A stretch of 64,000 bases of DNA, from positions 124,001-188,000 of the forward strand of contig NZ_JAELXW010000001.1 of the NCBI RefSeq assembly GCF_016428645.1, given 5' to 3'. Within the stretch, counting starts at the first letter, position 1. Each line of letters opens with the position of its first letter. The translations under genes and the position numbers were made by a program. Positions 18,496 through 26,899 of the stretch are shown one piece after another. This DNA is from Glycomyces salinus (GTDB lineage Bacteria > Actinomycetota > Actinomycetes > Mycobacteriales > Micromonosporaceae). The notes under the pieces are model-generated. The model was given only the letters and a program-made list of their open reading frames with translations. It was not told where the DNA came from and did not search any database.

Positions 18496-19512
18496 TCAGG
18501 GTCGCGCTTCGTTGTGTCGGATATGAGACACAACCGAGTCCTGGAGCGGCGCGCCCACCGGCATGCCTTCGTCACCGCCCTCGCCGTCGCGGTCGGAACC
18601 ACGGCCGCGGCAGGGGGCATCGGCTTCCTGGTCGCCTTCTCGGCGCTCGCCGGATGGGTGGTGGTCGGCCTGGGCGCGGCCACGGCGCTGAGCGTGTGGC
18701 TGGAGGCGGGCCTCGATTAAGTTCAGCCGAACCACCAGGCAGCGGCCGCCCTGGTAAACGCCCCCGTCCACATTGAGGACGAGCCCGTCGCAGTAGCGCC
18801 GCGCCTGGGTCACCTGCTCCGGCTCCAGCTCGGTGGTGTCGGGGATGGTCGAGTGGCCGTGGATGACCTCCTCGCCGCCGAACGAGCGCAGCATCGCCCG
18901 CACCCGCTTCGGGCCGTCGTCGCCCATGAACTCGTGGCGGCGGGTCAGCTCGCGGAACAGCTGCCACCACTCCTCGGGCTCGTCGGAGGCCAGGACCGCC
19001 CGGACGGCGGTGTTGACCGCCTCCTCGCTGCGCCCGTACCCGAGGTAGCTCTCGGCGTCGGAGTGGACCAGCAGCGACTGGTCGACCAGGTGGACGACCC
19101 GGCGGGAGGCGAGCCAGTCGAACTCGTCCTCGGTCAGCTCCTCCAGCTCGTCCTCGAAGCCGCCGTTGAGCACCCACCAGTGCAGGAACTGCCGGTCCTG
19201 GCCCTCCACATCGGTGAAGGTCTCGTCGCCGAAGCGCTTCGAACCCAGGACCAGCACCTCGTGGTTGCCCAAGAGCGTGTCGACGGTCCCGCCGTCGGCC
19301 GCCGCCTGGCCGGCCAGGCGGCGCAGCAGGCGCAGCACCTCCACGCCCTGGCGGCCCCGGTCGAACAGGTCCCCCAGGACCCACAGCCGCGCCTCGCCGC
19401 CGGTCCAGGTGGCGTCCTCATCGACGAGCCCGCGCCCGCGCAGCGCCTCGACGAGAGCGTCGCAATGGCCGTGGATGTCGCTGGCCACGAACAGCGGACT
19501 CGATTCAGGCAT
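18496..19512 (-). CDS. Calcineurin-like metallophosphatase with an unusual C-terminal tail
   Basis: 338-residue Ser/Thr-phosphatase-like protein. Metal and phosphate motifs are intact: FVASDIHGH (DxH), WVLGDLFDRGRQ (GDxxDRG), TLLGNHEVLV (GNHE) and later VIHGHSTI. The recognisable domain ends near GGVYQGGRCLVVRLN (about residue 262). The last 75 or so residues are Arg, His, Gly and Asp rich and look like an antisense shadow of the small membrane ORF on the other strand, so the true end may be near 18730 if a base is wrong here. Substrate unknown; protein dephosphorylation or signal-nucleotide hydrolysis are possible. Confidence 0.82.
   Translation of the reverse strand: MPESSPLFVASDIHGHCDALVEALRGRGLVDEDATWTGGEARLWVLGDLFDRGRQGVEVLRLLRRLAGQAAADGGTVDTLLGNHEVLVLGSKRFGDETFTDVEGQDRQFLHWWVLNGGFEDELEELTEDEFDWLASRRVVHLVDQSLLVHSDAESYLGYGRSEEAVNTAVRAVLASDEPEEWWQLFRELTRRHEFMGDDGPKRVRAMLRSFGGEEVIHGHSTIPDTTELEPEQVTQARRYCDGLVLNVDGGVYQGGRCLVVRLNLIEARLQPHAQRRGRAQADHHPSGERREGDQEADAPCRGRGSDRDGEGGDEGMPVGAPLQDSVVSHIRHNEARP
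18512..18533. promoter_or_regulatory. Dyad around the start of the small membrane ORF
   Basis: TTGTGTC and GACACAA are perfect inverted repeats spaced by GGATATGA, which includes the ATG at 18523. It may be an operator; a related TGAGACAC word also occurs about 80 nt upstream. Confidence 0.4.
18523..18720 (+). CDS. Putative small membrane protein (65 aa)
   Basis: A 65-residue ORF with a basic start (MRHNRVLERRAHRHAF) and two hydrophobic stretches (VTALAVAVGTTAAAGGIGF and LVAFSALAGWVVVGLGAAT). Codon third positions are almost all G or C, the coding pattern of this genome. Its ATG lies inside a perfect dyad, TTGTGTC with GACACAA (18512-18533). It overlaps, antisense, the tail of the metallophosphatase ORF. 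No family recognised; real-gene status is likely but unproven. Confidence 0.5.
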   Translation: MRHNRVLERRAHRHAFVTALAVAVGTTAAAGGIGFLVAFSALAGWVVVGLGAATALSVWLEAGLD

Positions 19513-19640
19513 GGCCCTGATACTAATGCGGGGCGGCGGCGTTCGGAGAGGATGCGGCCCGTCGCTTTCCCGGTTGCCGGTCGGGACCGGTGGGAATAGG
19601 ATTTCGCCACCGCCGCCCGTCGAATCGAGAGGGATTCCCC

Positions 19641-21686
19641 GTGACCGACAACCCGTTCCTGACCGTCTCCGACCTGCCCTACAGCCTCCCGAAGTTCGCC
19701 GACATCGAGGTCGAGCACTACCGGCCGGCCTTCGACGCCGGCATGGACGAGCAGCTCGCCGCCGTCCGGGCCATCGCGCGGAACCCCGACGAGCCGACCT
19801 TCGAGAACACGATCGTCGCCCTGGAGCGGACCCAGGAGGGCGTGCTCGGCCGCGTCAGCCATGTCTTCTTCAACAAGAACACCTCGGACACCAGTCCCGA
19901 ACTCCAGCAGATCGAGACCGAGTACAGCCCCAAGCTGGCATCCCACGAGGACTCGATCCTGCTCGACCCGGAGCTGTTCGCCCGGGTCGACTCGCTGTGG
20001 CGGCGACGCGACGAGATCGGGCTCGACGAGCAGGACGAACGGCTCCTCGAGCGGTACCACACCGAGTTCGTGCGCGGCGGGGCCGCGCTGGACGCGGACG
20101 GCAAGACCCGCCTCGAGCGGATCAACGCCGAACTGGCCGAGCTGTCGGCCAAGTACAACCAGCAGGTACTGGCCGACATCAACGACGCCGCGGTGCACGT
20201 CACCGACCGCGCCCAGCTCGACGGGCTCGGCGAGGAGGCCCTCGCCGCGGCGGCGGCAGCGGCCGCCGACCGGGATCTCGAGGGCTACCTGCTGACCATG
20301 GAGCTGTTCAGCTGCCACCCGAAGCTGGAGCGGCTGACCGACCGGAGCCTGCGCGAGCGGCTGTGGCGGGCCTCGACCTCGCGCGGCTCCGAGAACGCCT
20401 CCACGCTGCTGTCGATGGTGCGGCTGCGGGCCGAGCGGGCCCGGCTGCTGGGTTTCGACCACCACGCCGCCTACATCGCCGCCGACCAGACCGCCGGGAA
20501 CGCCGAGCTCATCGCCGAGCGCCTCTCGGACCTGGCCAGGGCCTCGGTGCGCAACGCCCGCCGCGAGGCCGCCGAGCTCCAGGAGCTCATCGACGCCGAG
20601 GGCGGCGGCTTCGAGCTGGCCGCCTGGGACTGGTCCCACTACGCCGCGAAGGTGCGGGAGTCGAAGTACGGCTTCGAGTCCGAGGCGCTCAAGCCGTACC
20701 TGGAGTTGGACCGCGTCCTGTTCGAGGGCGTGTTCCACGCCGCCGAGCTGGAATTCGGCCTGACCTTCCGCGAGCGGGAGGACCTGGTCGGCTACCACCC
20801 GGAGGTCCGCGTCTTCGAGGTCTTCGACGCCGACGGGACCGCGCTGGGCCTGTTCCTGGCCGACTTCTTCACCCGCGACTCCAAAAAGGGCGGGGCGTGG
20901 ATGAACGCGCTGGTGGTGCAGGCCGACTTGACCGGTGAGAAGCCGGTGGTGGTCAACAACCTCAACATCGTCAGGCCCAGCGAGGGGCAGCCGGCCCTCA
21001 TCAGCGCCGACAACGTGCGGACGATGTTCCACGAGTTCGGGCACGCCCTGCACGGGCTGCTGTCGGCCTGCCGGTACGGCAAGACGTCGATGACGTCCAC
21101 GCCGAGGGACTTCGTCGAGTACCCCTCGCAGGTCAACGAGATGTGGATCCGCTGGCCCGAGGTGGTCGCGAACTACGCGCGCCACCACGAGACCGGCGAG
21201 GCCGCGCCCGCCGAGCTGCTCGAGCAGTGGGGCGACTCGGGCTCGTTCGGCGAGGGTTTCGCCTCGACCGAGTACCTGGCCGCGGCCATTCTCGACCAGG
21301 CATGGCACCGGCTCTCCCCCGAGGAGGTGCCGGAGGCCGGCGACGACCCCGCCGCGGCCGTCGAGGACTTCGAGCGCGCGGCCCTGACCGAGGCCGGCAT
21401 CGCGGTGGACCAGATCGCGCCGCGCTACCGCTCGGGCTATTTCGCGCACATCTTCGCGGGCGGCTACTCGGCCGGGTACTACTCCTACATCTGGTCGGAG
21501 ATCCTGGACGCCGACACCGTCGAGTGGTTCAAGGAGAACGGCGGCCTGACCCGCGAGAACGGCGACCACTTCCGCGAGCACCTGCTGAGCCGGGGCGGCT
21601 CGATCGACCCGATGGAGTCCTACCGCCGCTTCCGCGGCCGCGACGCCGAGATCGACCCGCTTCTGGAACGCCGCGGCCTCAAATAG
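19641..21686 (+). CDS. M3-family zinc metallopeptidase (Dcp-like oligopeptidase)
   Basis: 681-residue cytosolic M3 peptidase, similar to peptidyl-dipeptidase Dcp and oligopeptidase A, that degrades short peptides. The zinc site is in MFHEFGHALHGLLS (HExxH), with the third ligand in GFASTEYLAAAIL. The family marker YRSGYFAHIFAGGYSAGYYSY is complete. GTG start at 19641 chosen because GAGAGGGA precedes it and MTDNPFLTVSDLPYSLP is the normal start. Monocistronic, divergent from the metallophosphatase. No secretion signal. Confidence 0.93.
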   Translation: MTDNPFLTVSDLPYSLPKFADIEVEHYRPAFDAGMDEQLAAVRAIARNPDEPTFENTIVALERTQEGVLGRVSHVFFNKNTSDTSPELQQIETEYSPKLASHEDSILLDPELFARVDSLWRRRDEIGLDEQDERLLERYHTEFVRGGAALDADGKTRLERINAELAELSAKYNQQVLADINDAAVHVTDRAQLDGLGEEALAAAAAAAADRDLEGYLLTMELFSCHPKLERLTDRSLRERLWRASTSRGSENASTLLSMVRLRAERARLLGFDHHAAYIAADQTAGNAELIAERLSDLARASVRNARREAAELQELIDAEGGGFELAAWDWSHYAAKVRESKYGFESEALKPYLELDRVLFEGVFHAAELEFGLTFREREDLVGYHPEVRVFEVFDADGTALGLFLADFFTRDSKKGGAWMNALVVQADLTGEKPVVVNNLNIVRPSEGQPALISADNVRTMFHEFGHALHGLLSACRYGKTSMTSTPRDFVEYPSQVNEMWIRWPEVVANYARHHETGEAAPAELLEQWGDSGSFGEGFASTEYLAAAILDQAWHRLSPEEVPEAGDDPAAAVEDFERAALTEAGIAVDQIAPRYRSGYFAHIFAGGYSAGYYSYIWSEILDADTVEWFKENGGLTRENGDHFREHLLSRGGSIDPMESYRRFRGRDAEIDPLLERRGLK

Positions 21687-21719
21687 GGGCCGGTTGAGCC
21701 GGGGCCGTACGGCCTCGGC

Positions 21720-23432
21720 TCACAGTGCCATGGGGATCTCGAACGGGGAGGCCACCGGGAAGTACGACTCGAGGAAGCGCCGCAGCATCCCCGAGCGCTC
21801 ATCGGCGGCGGCCTCGGTCAGGCCCGCGTCGTTGATGCAGAAGGTCTCCCGGTCGCGCCGGTCCAGCAGTTCGGCCAGCCGTTCGGCCAGGTCGGGGCGG
21901 CCCAGTTCGAGGTAGGCGTGCCGGTTCGCCCCGGGCACGGCCCGCCCGGTCAGGAAGGCGTAGTAGTGCTGGAGGGTCACCACCGACAGGTCGGAGACGT
22001 CCCGGAAGGTGCTGGCGGCGGTCCGGGCGTGGGCGTCGCCGAACTCCTTCTCGATCTCGGCCAGGACGCTGCGCTGCATCGGGTAGGGCACGTGCTTCAT
22101 CATGCGGGTGACCGTGCGCCCGAATGCGGCCTCGACCAGGGATCGGTCGTTCTTGAAGGCCGCGTTCGGGGGCGTGTCGGCCGCGCTGACCGGTTCCTGG
22201 TCGATGAAGGTGTCGGACGGGAAGAACCGGGCGAGCCCGTTGGGTTCGAAGAACAGCTGCGGTCCGACCGGGCGGCCCAGGAACATGTCGTCGTTGAAGT
22301 ACAGGAAGTGCTCTGAGAGGCCCTCGATGCGGTGCAGCTGGGATTCGATGGCGTGGGAGTTGAAGGTCGGCAGGCACTCGGGGTCGTCGAACAGGTCCCG
22401 GTGGTCGACCACGGTCAGGCCGGGCGCATCGGGGTCCAGCCAGGAGGGCCGCTGCTCGTCGGTGACCAGGTAGATGTGGCGGATCCACGGGGCGTGGGCG
22501 TGCAGCGAGCGCAGGGAGTAGCGCAGTTCGTCGCGGTCGGCGTAGCGGGAGGCGCTGGCCGACTCGGGGTGGTAGGGCTCGTTCCGGGCGTCGGCGCGGC
22601 GGCGCAGCCAGGCGTGGTCGTGGCCGTCCACCCAGGTGTAGACCGCGTCGATCGGGAAGCCGGCGTGGTCGGGTCCGGGCTCGGCGAACTCGGGCCGGGT
22701 GGGCAGTTCGGGCAGGACGGCGCGCGGGCCGGCGGCGAGGGGGTTGAACAGCCGCCCCGGCGCGGTGACCGAGGCGGAGTCGCGGCGGATGACCGGACTG
22801 ATCCGGTTGTGCCGCGGGGCGACCAGGTGCCCGTCGCCGGGGTCGGTCCAGAACTCGACCTCGCAGCCGTGCTCGGGCCCGAACACGACGTTGCGGGTCG
22901 GGTCGGTCCACAGCCAGTCGGCGCGGACCATGGGGACGTCGGACAGGTCGGCGCGGCTGGGCCAGGCCGGGCGGTTCAGGGCCGACTCGGACTCCAGATA
23001 GGCCGGTTCGGGCACTGAGAGGCGGCCGCCGGTGGAGTCGCACAGCATGCCGAGTGCGCCGCACACGCGCTGGCGGTCGGCCTCGGACACGCCGAGGACG
23101 GGTCGGGTGAGGCTGAATCCGGGGACGGCGAAGAAGTCGACGCCGATGGCGCCCAGGAGTGTCGCGACGATCTCGAAGTTGCGCCGCCACACCTCGAGCG
23201 GGGTGGGGGCGGGCAGGGAGTAGGCCGGTCGGATCTGGAAGGCGTGGAGAATGTGGCTGGAAGCGAGGTCGGTGAAGAACCGGTAGGGTTCGGACACCTC
23301 GGCTCCGCCGCTCGGCTCGGCCGCTGAGGGAGGGTCGACGGGTCGGGGGACGGACAGACGCGGGGTCTTGTCGACCGTGGAGTGGAACCGGGCTGAGCGG
23401 GTTGCGATTCGACGCTCGTATTCAGCGGACAT
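21720..23432 (-). CDS. Stealth-family phosphotransferase (capsule or wall polysaccharide)
   Basis: 570-residue Stealth protein, a family that includes hexose-1-phosphoryltransferases building phosphate-linked polysaccharides. Conserved regions are visible: CR1 in FPIDAVYTWVDGHDHAWLRR, CR2 in DELRYSLRSLHAHAPWIRHI, CR3 in HFLYFNDDMFLGRPV and CR4 near the C terminus. The ATG at 23432 is preceded by AGGAGG at ideal distance; the longer frame is unsupported. No other glycan genes flank it, so its polymer is unknown. It lies alone between the M3 peptidase and a 2H phosphoesterase. Confidence 0.88.
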   Translation of the reverse strand: MSAEYERRIATRSARFHSTVDKTPRLSVPRPVDPPSAAEPSGGAEVSEPYRFFTDLASSHILHAFQIRPAYSLPAPTPLEVWRRNFEIVATLLGAIGVDFFAVPGFSLTRPVLGVSEADRQRVCGALGMLCDSTGGRLSVPEPAYLESESALNRPAWPSRADLSDVPMVRADWLWTDPTRNVVFGPEHGCEVEFWTDPGDGHLVAPRHNRISPVIRRDSASVTAPGRLFNPLAAGPRAVLPELPTRPEFAEPGPDHAGFPIDAVYTWVDGHDHAWLRRRADARNEPYHPESASASRYADRDELRYSLRSLHAHAPWIRHIYLVTDEQRPSWLDPDAPGLTVVDHRDLFDDPECLPTFNSHAIESQLHRIEGLSEHFLYFNDDMFLGRPVGPQLFFEPNGLARFFPSDTFIDQEPVSAADTPPNAAFKNDRSLVEAAFGRTVTRMMKHVPYPMQRSVLAEIEKEFGDAHARTAASTFRDVSDLSVVTLQHYYAFLTGRAVPGANRHAYLELGRPDLAERLAELLDRRDRETFCINDAGLTEAAADERSGMLRRFLESYFPVASPFEIPMAL

Positions 23433-23695
23433 CGACACCTCCTGACGCAAAGCAGTGGCAGATCCGGCGGCTGCCGGAGATGCATTCGGTCGGCGGCCGC
23501 CTTGGATGTGCACTGCCGGCGGCCGTCGAGGATGTGTCCGGTCGGCGAATGCCGAGGGGAGTCCGGCCGGCGACTCTGCCGCGGGGTTGCCCTATGCGGC
23601 GCTGCGAGAAGCGGATCCTTCGTCGGCCACGTTTGAACGCCACGTGGCCGGACTCTGACACATGCCTCAACAGTAGGCCACAGACCGGTGACGAG

Positions 23696-23725
23696 ATAGT
23701 GTCAGAAAAACGTCTGTAACGTCAA
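23696..23725 (-). promoter_or_regulatory. Candidate promoter upstream of the Stealth gene
   Basis: Minus strand: -35 TTGACG (23725-23720), 18-nt spacer, -10-like CACTAT (23701-23696). It lies about 265 nt upstream of the Stealth start. The rest of 23433-23783 shows only GC-rich, weakly repetitive sequence and no gene. Confidence 0.4.
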
Positions 23726-23783
23726 CTGATCGAAGATTCACCCTGCGTTAAACTCGCGGGCGTCAGGCTCGGTTATGCCGAGA

Positions 23784-24428
23784 TCAGCTCTGCCCCAAAG
23801 GGATTCGCGCGACGTTCTCCCAGGTGTAGGAGGAGGCGCCGGAGGTCTGGAACACCCGTACCAGTTCCACTCCGGTCACTGTGATATTGGTCCTCCCGGG
23901 TCGGACGTCCCGCAGGTGGTTCTGGACGTGCCCGCGGGCGTCGTCGTCTCCGGCCGAATCGGACCGGTAGGACAGCGAGACGTGTCCGGGCCCGCCGCAG
24001 GGCCGCCCGACACCGCCGTCGACGACCTCGTCGATGACCTCCACGCAAGTGGTGACCAGGCGCTGGAAGTCGCGGTCCGGGAAGGTGTCGAGCATGATGG
24101 CGCTCATCGAGGCCAGCGCCGGGCCGACGGTCAGGTCGAAGGCCGGCAGCTCCCCCACCCGTCGCCGCAGCCGCTCGACCAGAAGCGAGCGGGTCGTCTC
24201 GGTGACGGTGGCCGCGTCGCATTCGACGGAGGCGATGGTGGCGTGGAGCCACTCGTGCGGCACCGGGACGTCTCCGGGCGCCTCGTCGATGACCGGCCGG
24301 TAGGAGTCGGCCAGGGTCTTCACCTCTTCGAGGTCGGTCAGGTAGACGTGGAGCTTGGTCCAGCCTTCGGGCCAGGTCTGGCCCGACCTGGGGGCCTCGC
24401 GCTCGGGCGCAGGCGCAGAATAAGTCAC
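23784..24428 (-). CDS. 2H phosphoesterase (2'-5' RNA ligase-like)
   Basis: 214-residue protein with the two HxTx/HxSx motifs that define the 2H superfamily: LHATIASVE (about residue 60) and GHVSLSYRS (about residue 155). Family members cleave or ligate 2'-5' phosphodiesters or cyclic phosphates in RNA; the substrate here is unknown. GTG start at 24428 preceded by GAGGAAA at 8 nt. It could take part in RNA repair or nucleotide-signal breakdown; there is no RNA-repair partner beside it. Confidence 0.75.
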   Translation of the reverse strand: MTYSAPAPEREAPRSGQTWPEGWTKLHVYLTDLEEVKTLADSYRPVIDEAPGDVPVPHEWLHATIASVECDAATVTETTRSLLVERLRRRVGELPAFDLTVGPALASMSAIMLDTFPDRDFQRLVTTCVEVIDEVVDGGVGRPCGGPGHVSLSYRSDSAGDDDARGHVQNHLRDVRPGRTNITVTGVELVRVFQTSGASSYTWENVARIPLGQS

Positions 24429-24528
24429 GGGAGAGTTTCCTCGGTGAGTGCGCAGGAGGTGCGGTGTCCCGGACGGGACCCGCGAGAAGGAAGCCACCGA
24501 ATGATACGGGTGTCATCGTCAACGGAGT

Positions 24529-24750
24529 CTACACAGCGGTGGCTAACTCCGCCGACCCGCGACCGGTGTGGCGGACCGCACTGGCGATCTTGAGGCAGCC
24601 ACCGATCACGGCGAGAGGCACCGAGGCGATCAGGAGGCGGTCGCCGAACCCTCCGGGGAAGAACAGCGCCGCGAAGATGGCGATGAATGCGAGGAAAAGC
24701 ACGAAACTGGGGGCGTAGTCGTCGGGATCCGAATCCGTTTTCGAACTCAC
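24529..24750 (-). CDS. Small two-helix membrane protein (73 aa)
   Basis: 73 residues with an acidic N terminus and two hydrophobic helices (FVLFLAFIAIFAALFFPGG and LLIASVPLAVIGGCLKIAS). The minus-strand -10-like TAGGGT ends 6 nt before GTG 24750, giving a leaderless message. It resembles small actinobacterial membrane proteins of unknown function; no family name can be assigned from sequence alone. Divergent from proC. Confidence 0.65.
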   Translation of the reverse strand: MSSKTDSDPDDYAPSFVLFLAFIAIFAALFFPGGFGDRLLIASVPLAVIGGCLKIASAVRHTGRGSAELATAV

Positions 24751-24906
24751 GCCACGACCCTATCGGCATTTCCGGTCCGGTTGGGTACGAGCGGGTCCCG
24801 GGCGACGGGCCGGGCGGGCTTCACGAGGCCGCGCGGCGGCGACCGGCGGCGAATCGGTTCGGAGCTGGCACAATCGATGGGGCAACCGATTTCGAAGGAG
24901 GAGCGG

Positions 24907-25713
24907 ATGCATACGGTGGCGGTGCTGGGAGCTGGAAAGATGGGCCAGGCGATCCTGTCGGGCCTGCTGCGCGCGGGCTGGGAGAGGTCATCGGTGGTCG
25001 CGACGGCGCGGAGCGCCGATCGCGCGGCGGCGCTGCGCGAGCGGTACGGCGTCGAGGTCGCCTCGAACGCCGAGGCGGTTCGCCGGGCCGACGTCGTGGT
25101 CGTGGCGGTCAAGCCGCAGGACGCCGCGAGCCTGCTCGAGGAGCTGGCCGGGGAGTTCGATTCCAGCGCCCCGGTGGTGAGCATCTGCGCCGGCCTGCCG
25201 ACCTCCTTCTTCGAGAAGCGGCTGCCCGACACCACACCGGTGGTGCGGGCGATGCCGAACACGCCCGCGCTGGTCGACGAGGCGATGACGGTGCTGTCCC
25301 CCGGCACCCACAGCGACGCGACGTGCCTGGCCGCGGTCGAGGAGCTGTTCAAGCCGCTGGGCCGGACCCTGGTCGTCGAGGAGCGGCACCAGGACGCGGT
25401 CACCGCGATCTCGGGTTCGGGGCCCGCCTACTTCTACTACCTCGCCGAGGCGATGACCGAGGCCAGCGTGCTGATGGGCCTGCCGCGGCACGTCGCCGTC
25501 GAGCTGGTCTCGCAGACCGCGCTGGGGGCGGCGCGGATGCTGCGCGAGGCCGACTCCTCTCCGGTCGAGCTGCGGGAGGCCGTGGAGTCCCCGGCCGGGA
25601 CCACCATCAGCGCGGTCCGGCGCCTGGACGACCACCGGGTGCGCTCGGCGGTCAACGACGCCATCGAGGCCGCGCGGGACCGGGCGCGGGAGATCGCCGA
25701 CGAGTACGCCTGA
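24907..25713 (+). CDS. proC: Pyrroline-5-carboxylate reductase
   Basis: 268-residue NAD(P)H-dependent enzyme, the last step of proline biosynthesis. The dinucleotide site VAVLGAGKMGQAILSGLL is at the N terminus; VVRAMPNTPALV and the C-terminal signature covering ISGSGPAYFYYLAEAM and ESPAGTTISAVRRLDD identify ProC. ATG at 24907 with AAGGAGGAG immediately upstream; the longer frame that begins earlier is unsupported. Monocistronic, ending in a clear terminator. Confidence 0.96.
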   Translation: MHTVAVLGAGKMGQAILSGLLRAGWERSSVVATARSADRAAALRERYGVEVASNAEAVRRADVVVVAVKPQDAASLLEELAGEFDSSAPVVSICAGLPTSFFEKRLPDTTPVVRAMPNTPALVDEAMTVLSPGTHSDATCLAAVEELFKPLGRTLVVEERHQDAVTAISGSGPAYFYYLAEAMTEASVLMGLPRHVAVELVSQTALGAARMLREADSSPVELREAVESPAGTTISAVRRLDDHRVRSAVNDAIEAARDRAREIADEYA

Positions 25714-25733
25714 CCTGCGATCGGACCGATCAG

Positions 25734-25765
25734 CCGCGGCGCCTGGCGCGCCGCGGTTTCTTCTT
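25734..25765 (+). terminator. Intrinsic terminator of proC
   Basis: CCGCGGCGC pairs with GCGCCGCGG (9 bp, loop CTGGC), followed by TTTCTTCTT. Located 20 nt after the proC stop. Confidence 0.9.
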
Positions 25766-25811
25766 GCCCGCGAGATTCTGAAATCGCCGATCAAAATCGA
25801 GAGCAGTGATC

Positions 25812-25840
25812 TTGACAAAGGGCGACCCGCGTGCGATCGT
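25812..25840 (+). promoter_or_regulatory. Promoter of the epimerase-like gene
   Basis: Consensus -35 TTGACA (25812-25817), 17-nt spacer, -10-like GATCGT (25835-25840). A dyad operator lies just downstream of the expected start of transcription. Confidence 0.6.
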
Positions 25841-25851
25841 TGATCTCAACA

Positions 25852-25866
25852 GAGAGCAGCGCTCTC
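25852..25866. promoter_or_regulatory. Operator-like dyad, TetR type
   Basis: GAGAGC-AGC-GCTCTC is a perfect 6-bp inverted repeat just downstream of the promoter and 22 nt before the epimerase-like start. Sites of this shape are typical TetR-family operators; no tetR gene is in the window. Confidence 0.5.
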
Positions 25867-25887
25867 GCATTCGAAGGGAAACTCGCC

Positions 25888-26835
25888 ATGACCGACCACG
25901 TCGTACTCGGCAAGGGCCAGATCGGGTCCACCGTCGCCGCCATCCTCGCCGAACAAGGCGAGCGGGTCCGCGTCCTCAGCCGCTCCGGCGGCCGGAGCAC
26001 CCCCGGCATCGAGCACGTCAAGGTCGATGCCCGCGACCCGCAGGCCCTCACCGCGGCCTCGGCCGGCGCCGACGTCATCTACAACTGCCTCAACCCGGCC
26101 GGCTACCACCAGTGGGCCCAGGAGTGGCCGCCGATGTTCGCGGCCATCCTGGCCGCCGCCCGTGCGGGCGGCGCGAGCCTGGTCAACACCGGCAACCTCT
26201 ACGTCTACGGGCCGGTCACCGAGCCCATGACCGAGCGCACCCCGCTGCGCTCCCCCGGCGAAAAGGGGCGGATCCGCATCCGGATGTGGAACGACGCCAT
26301 GGCCCTCCACGAGCAGGGCGACATCCGCTTCACCGAGGCCCGGGGCTCGGACTACTTCGGGCCCGGCGCGCTGGCCGACGCGATGCTGGGCGAGCGGATC
26401 GTCCGCCCCGTCGTCGAGGACAAGATCGTGTCGGTGGTGGGCGATCCGGACGCGCCGCACAGCTTCACCTACATTCCGGACGTCGCCTCGGCGCTGGTGC
26501 GGCTCGGCGGAGACGACCGCGCCTGGGGCCGCCCCTGGCACGTGCCCACCGCCCCGGCCAGGAGCATGCGCGAGATGATCGGGGCCATGGCTGGTGTCCT
26601 CGGCCGAGAACCGGCCCCGATCCGCCGTCTCCCGTGGTGGGTCCTGATACACGCGATAGGCGCGTTCCAGCCGCACCTGCGCGGACTCAAAGAGACACGG
26701 CACCAGTGGGACGGTCCCTACATCATGGAGTCCGCCGACTTCACCGAAGTGTTCGGCGACAAGCCGACCGACACCGACACCGCGCTCGCCGAGACTCTGG
26801 AATGGTGGGGCGAGCGGCCGGCCGCCCTCCGGTGA
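25888..26835 (+). CDS. NAD-dependent epimerase/dehydratase-like protein
   Basis: 315-residue extended-SDR-like protein. An N-terminal dinucleotide site is seen as VVLGKGQIGSTVAAILAEQG (GxGxxG type), followed by a Rossmann core and NTGNLYVYGPVTEP, where the catalytic Tyr would lie. It resembles NAD(P)-binding epimerases of unassigned substrate. The ATG at 25888 follows GAAGGGAAA; the longer frame would start inside the promoter. A TetR-type dyad in the leader suggests inducible expression, perhaps by a xenobiotic or metabolite. Confidence 0.78.
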   Translation: MTDHVVLGKGQIGSTVAAILAEQGERVRVLSRSGGRSTPGIEHVKVDARDPQALTAASAGADVIYNCLNPAGYHQWAQEWPPMFAAILAAARAGGASLVNTGNLYVYGPVTEPMTERTPLRSPGEKGRIRIRMWNDAMALHEQGDIRFTEARGSDYFGPGALADAMLGERIVRPVVEDKIVSVVGDPDAPHSFTYIPDVASALVRLGGDDRAWGRPWHVPTAPARSMREMIGAMAGVLGREPAPIRRLPWWVLIHAIGAFQPHLRGLKETRHQWDGPYIMESADFTEVFGDKPTDTDTALAETLEWWGERPAALR

Positions 26836-26899
26836 CGGAGCGGTCACCGTCTAGACGCTTGCTGGCAGAAATAAGCGGATACCTGTTCTAATGGCGGGC

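Noticed and set aside
19134-21581. An 815-residue minus-strand frame opposite the M3 peptidase
   Set aside because: Low-complexity shadow; the plus strand has an intact zinc peptidase.
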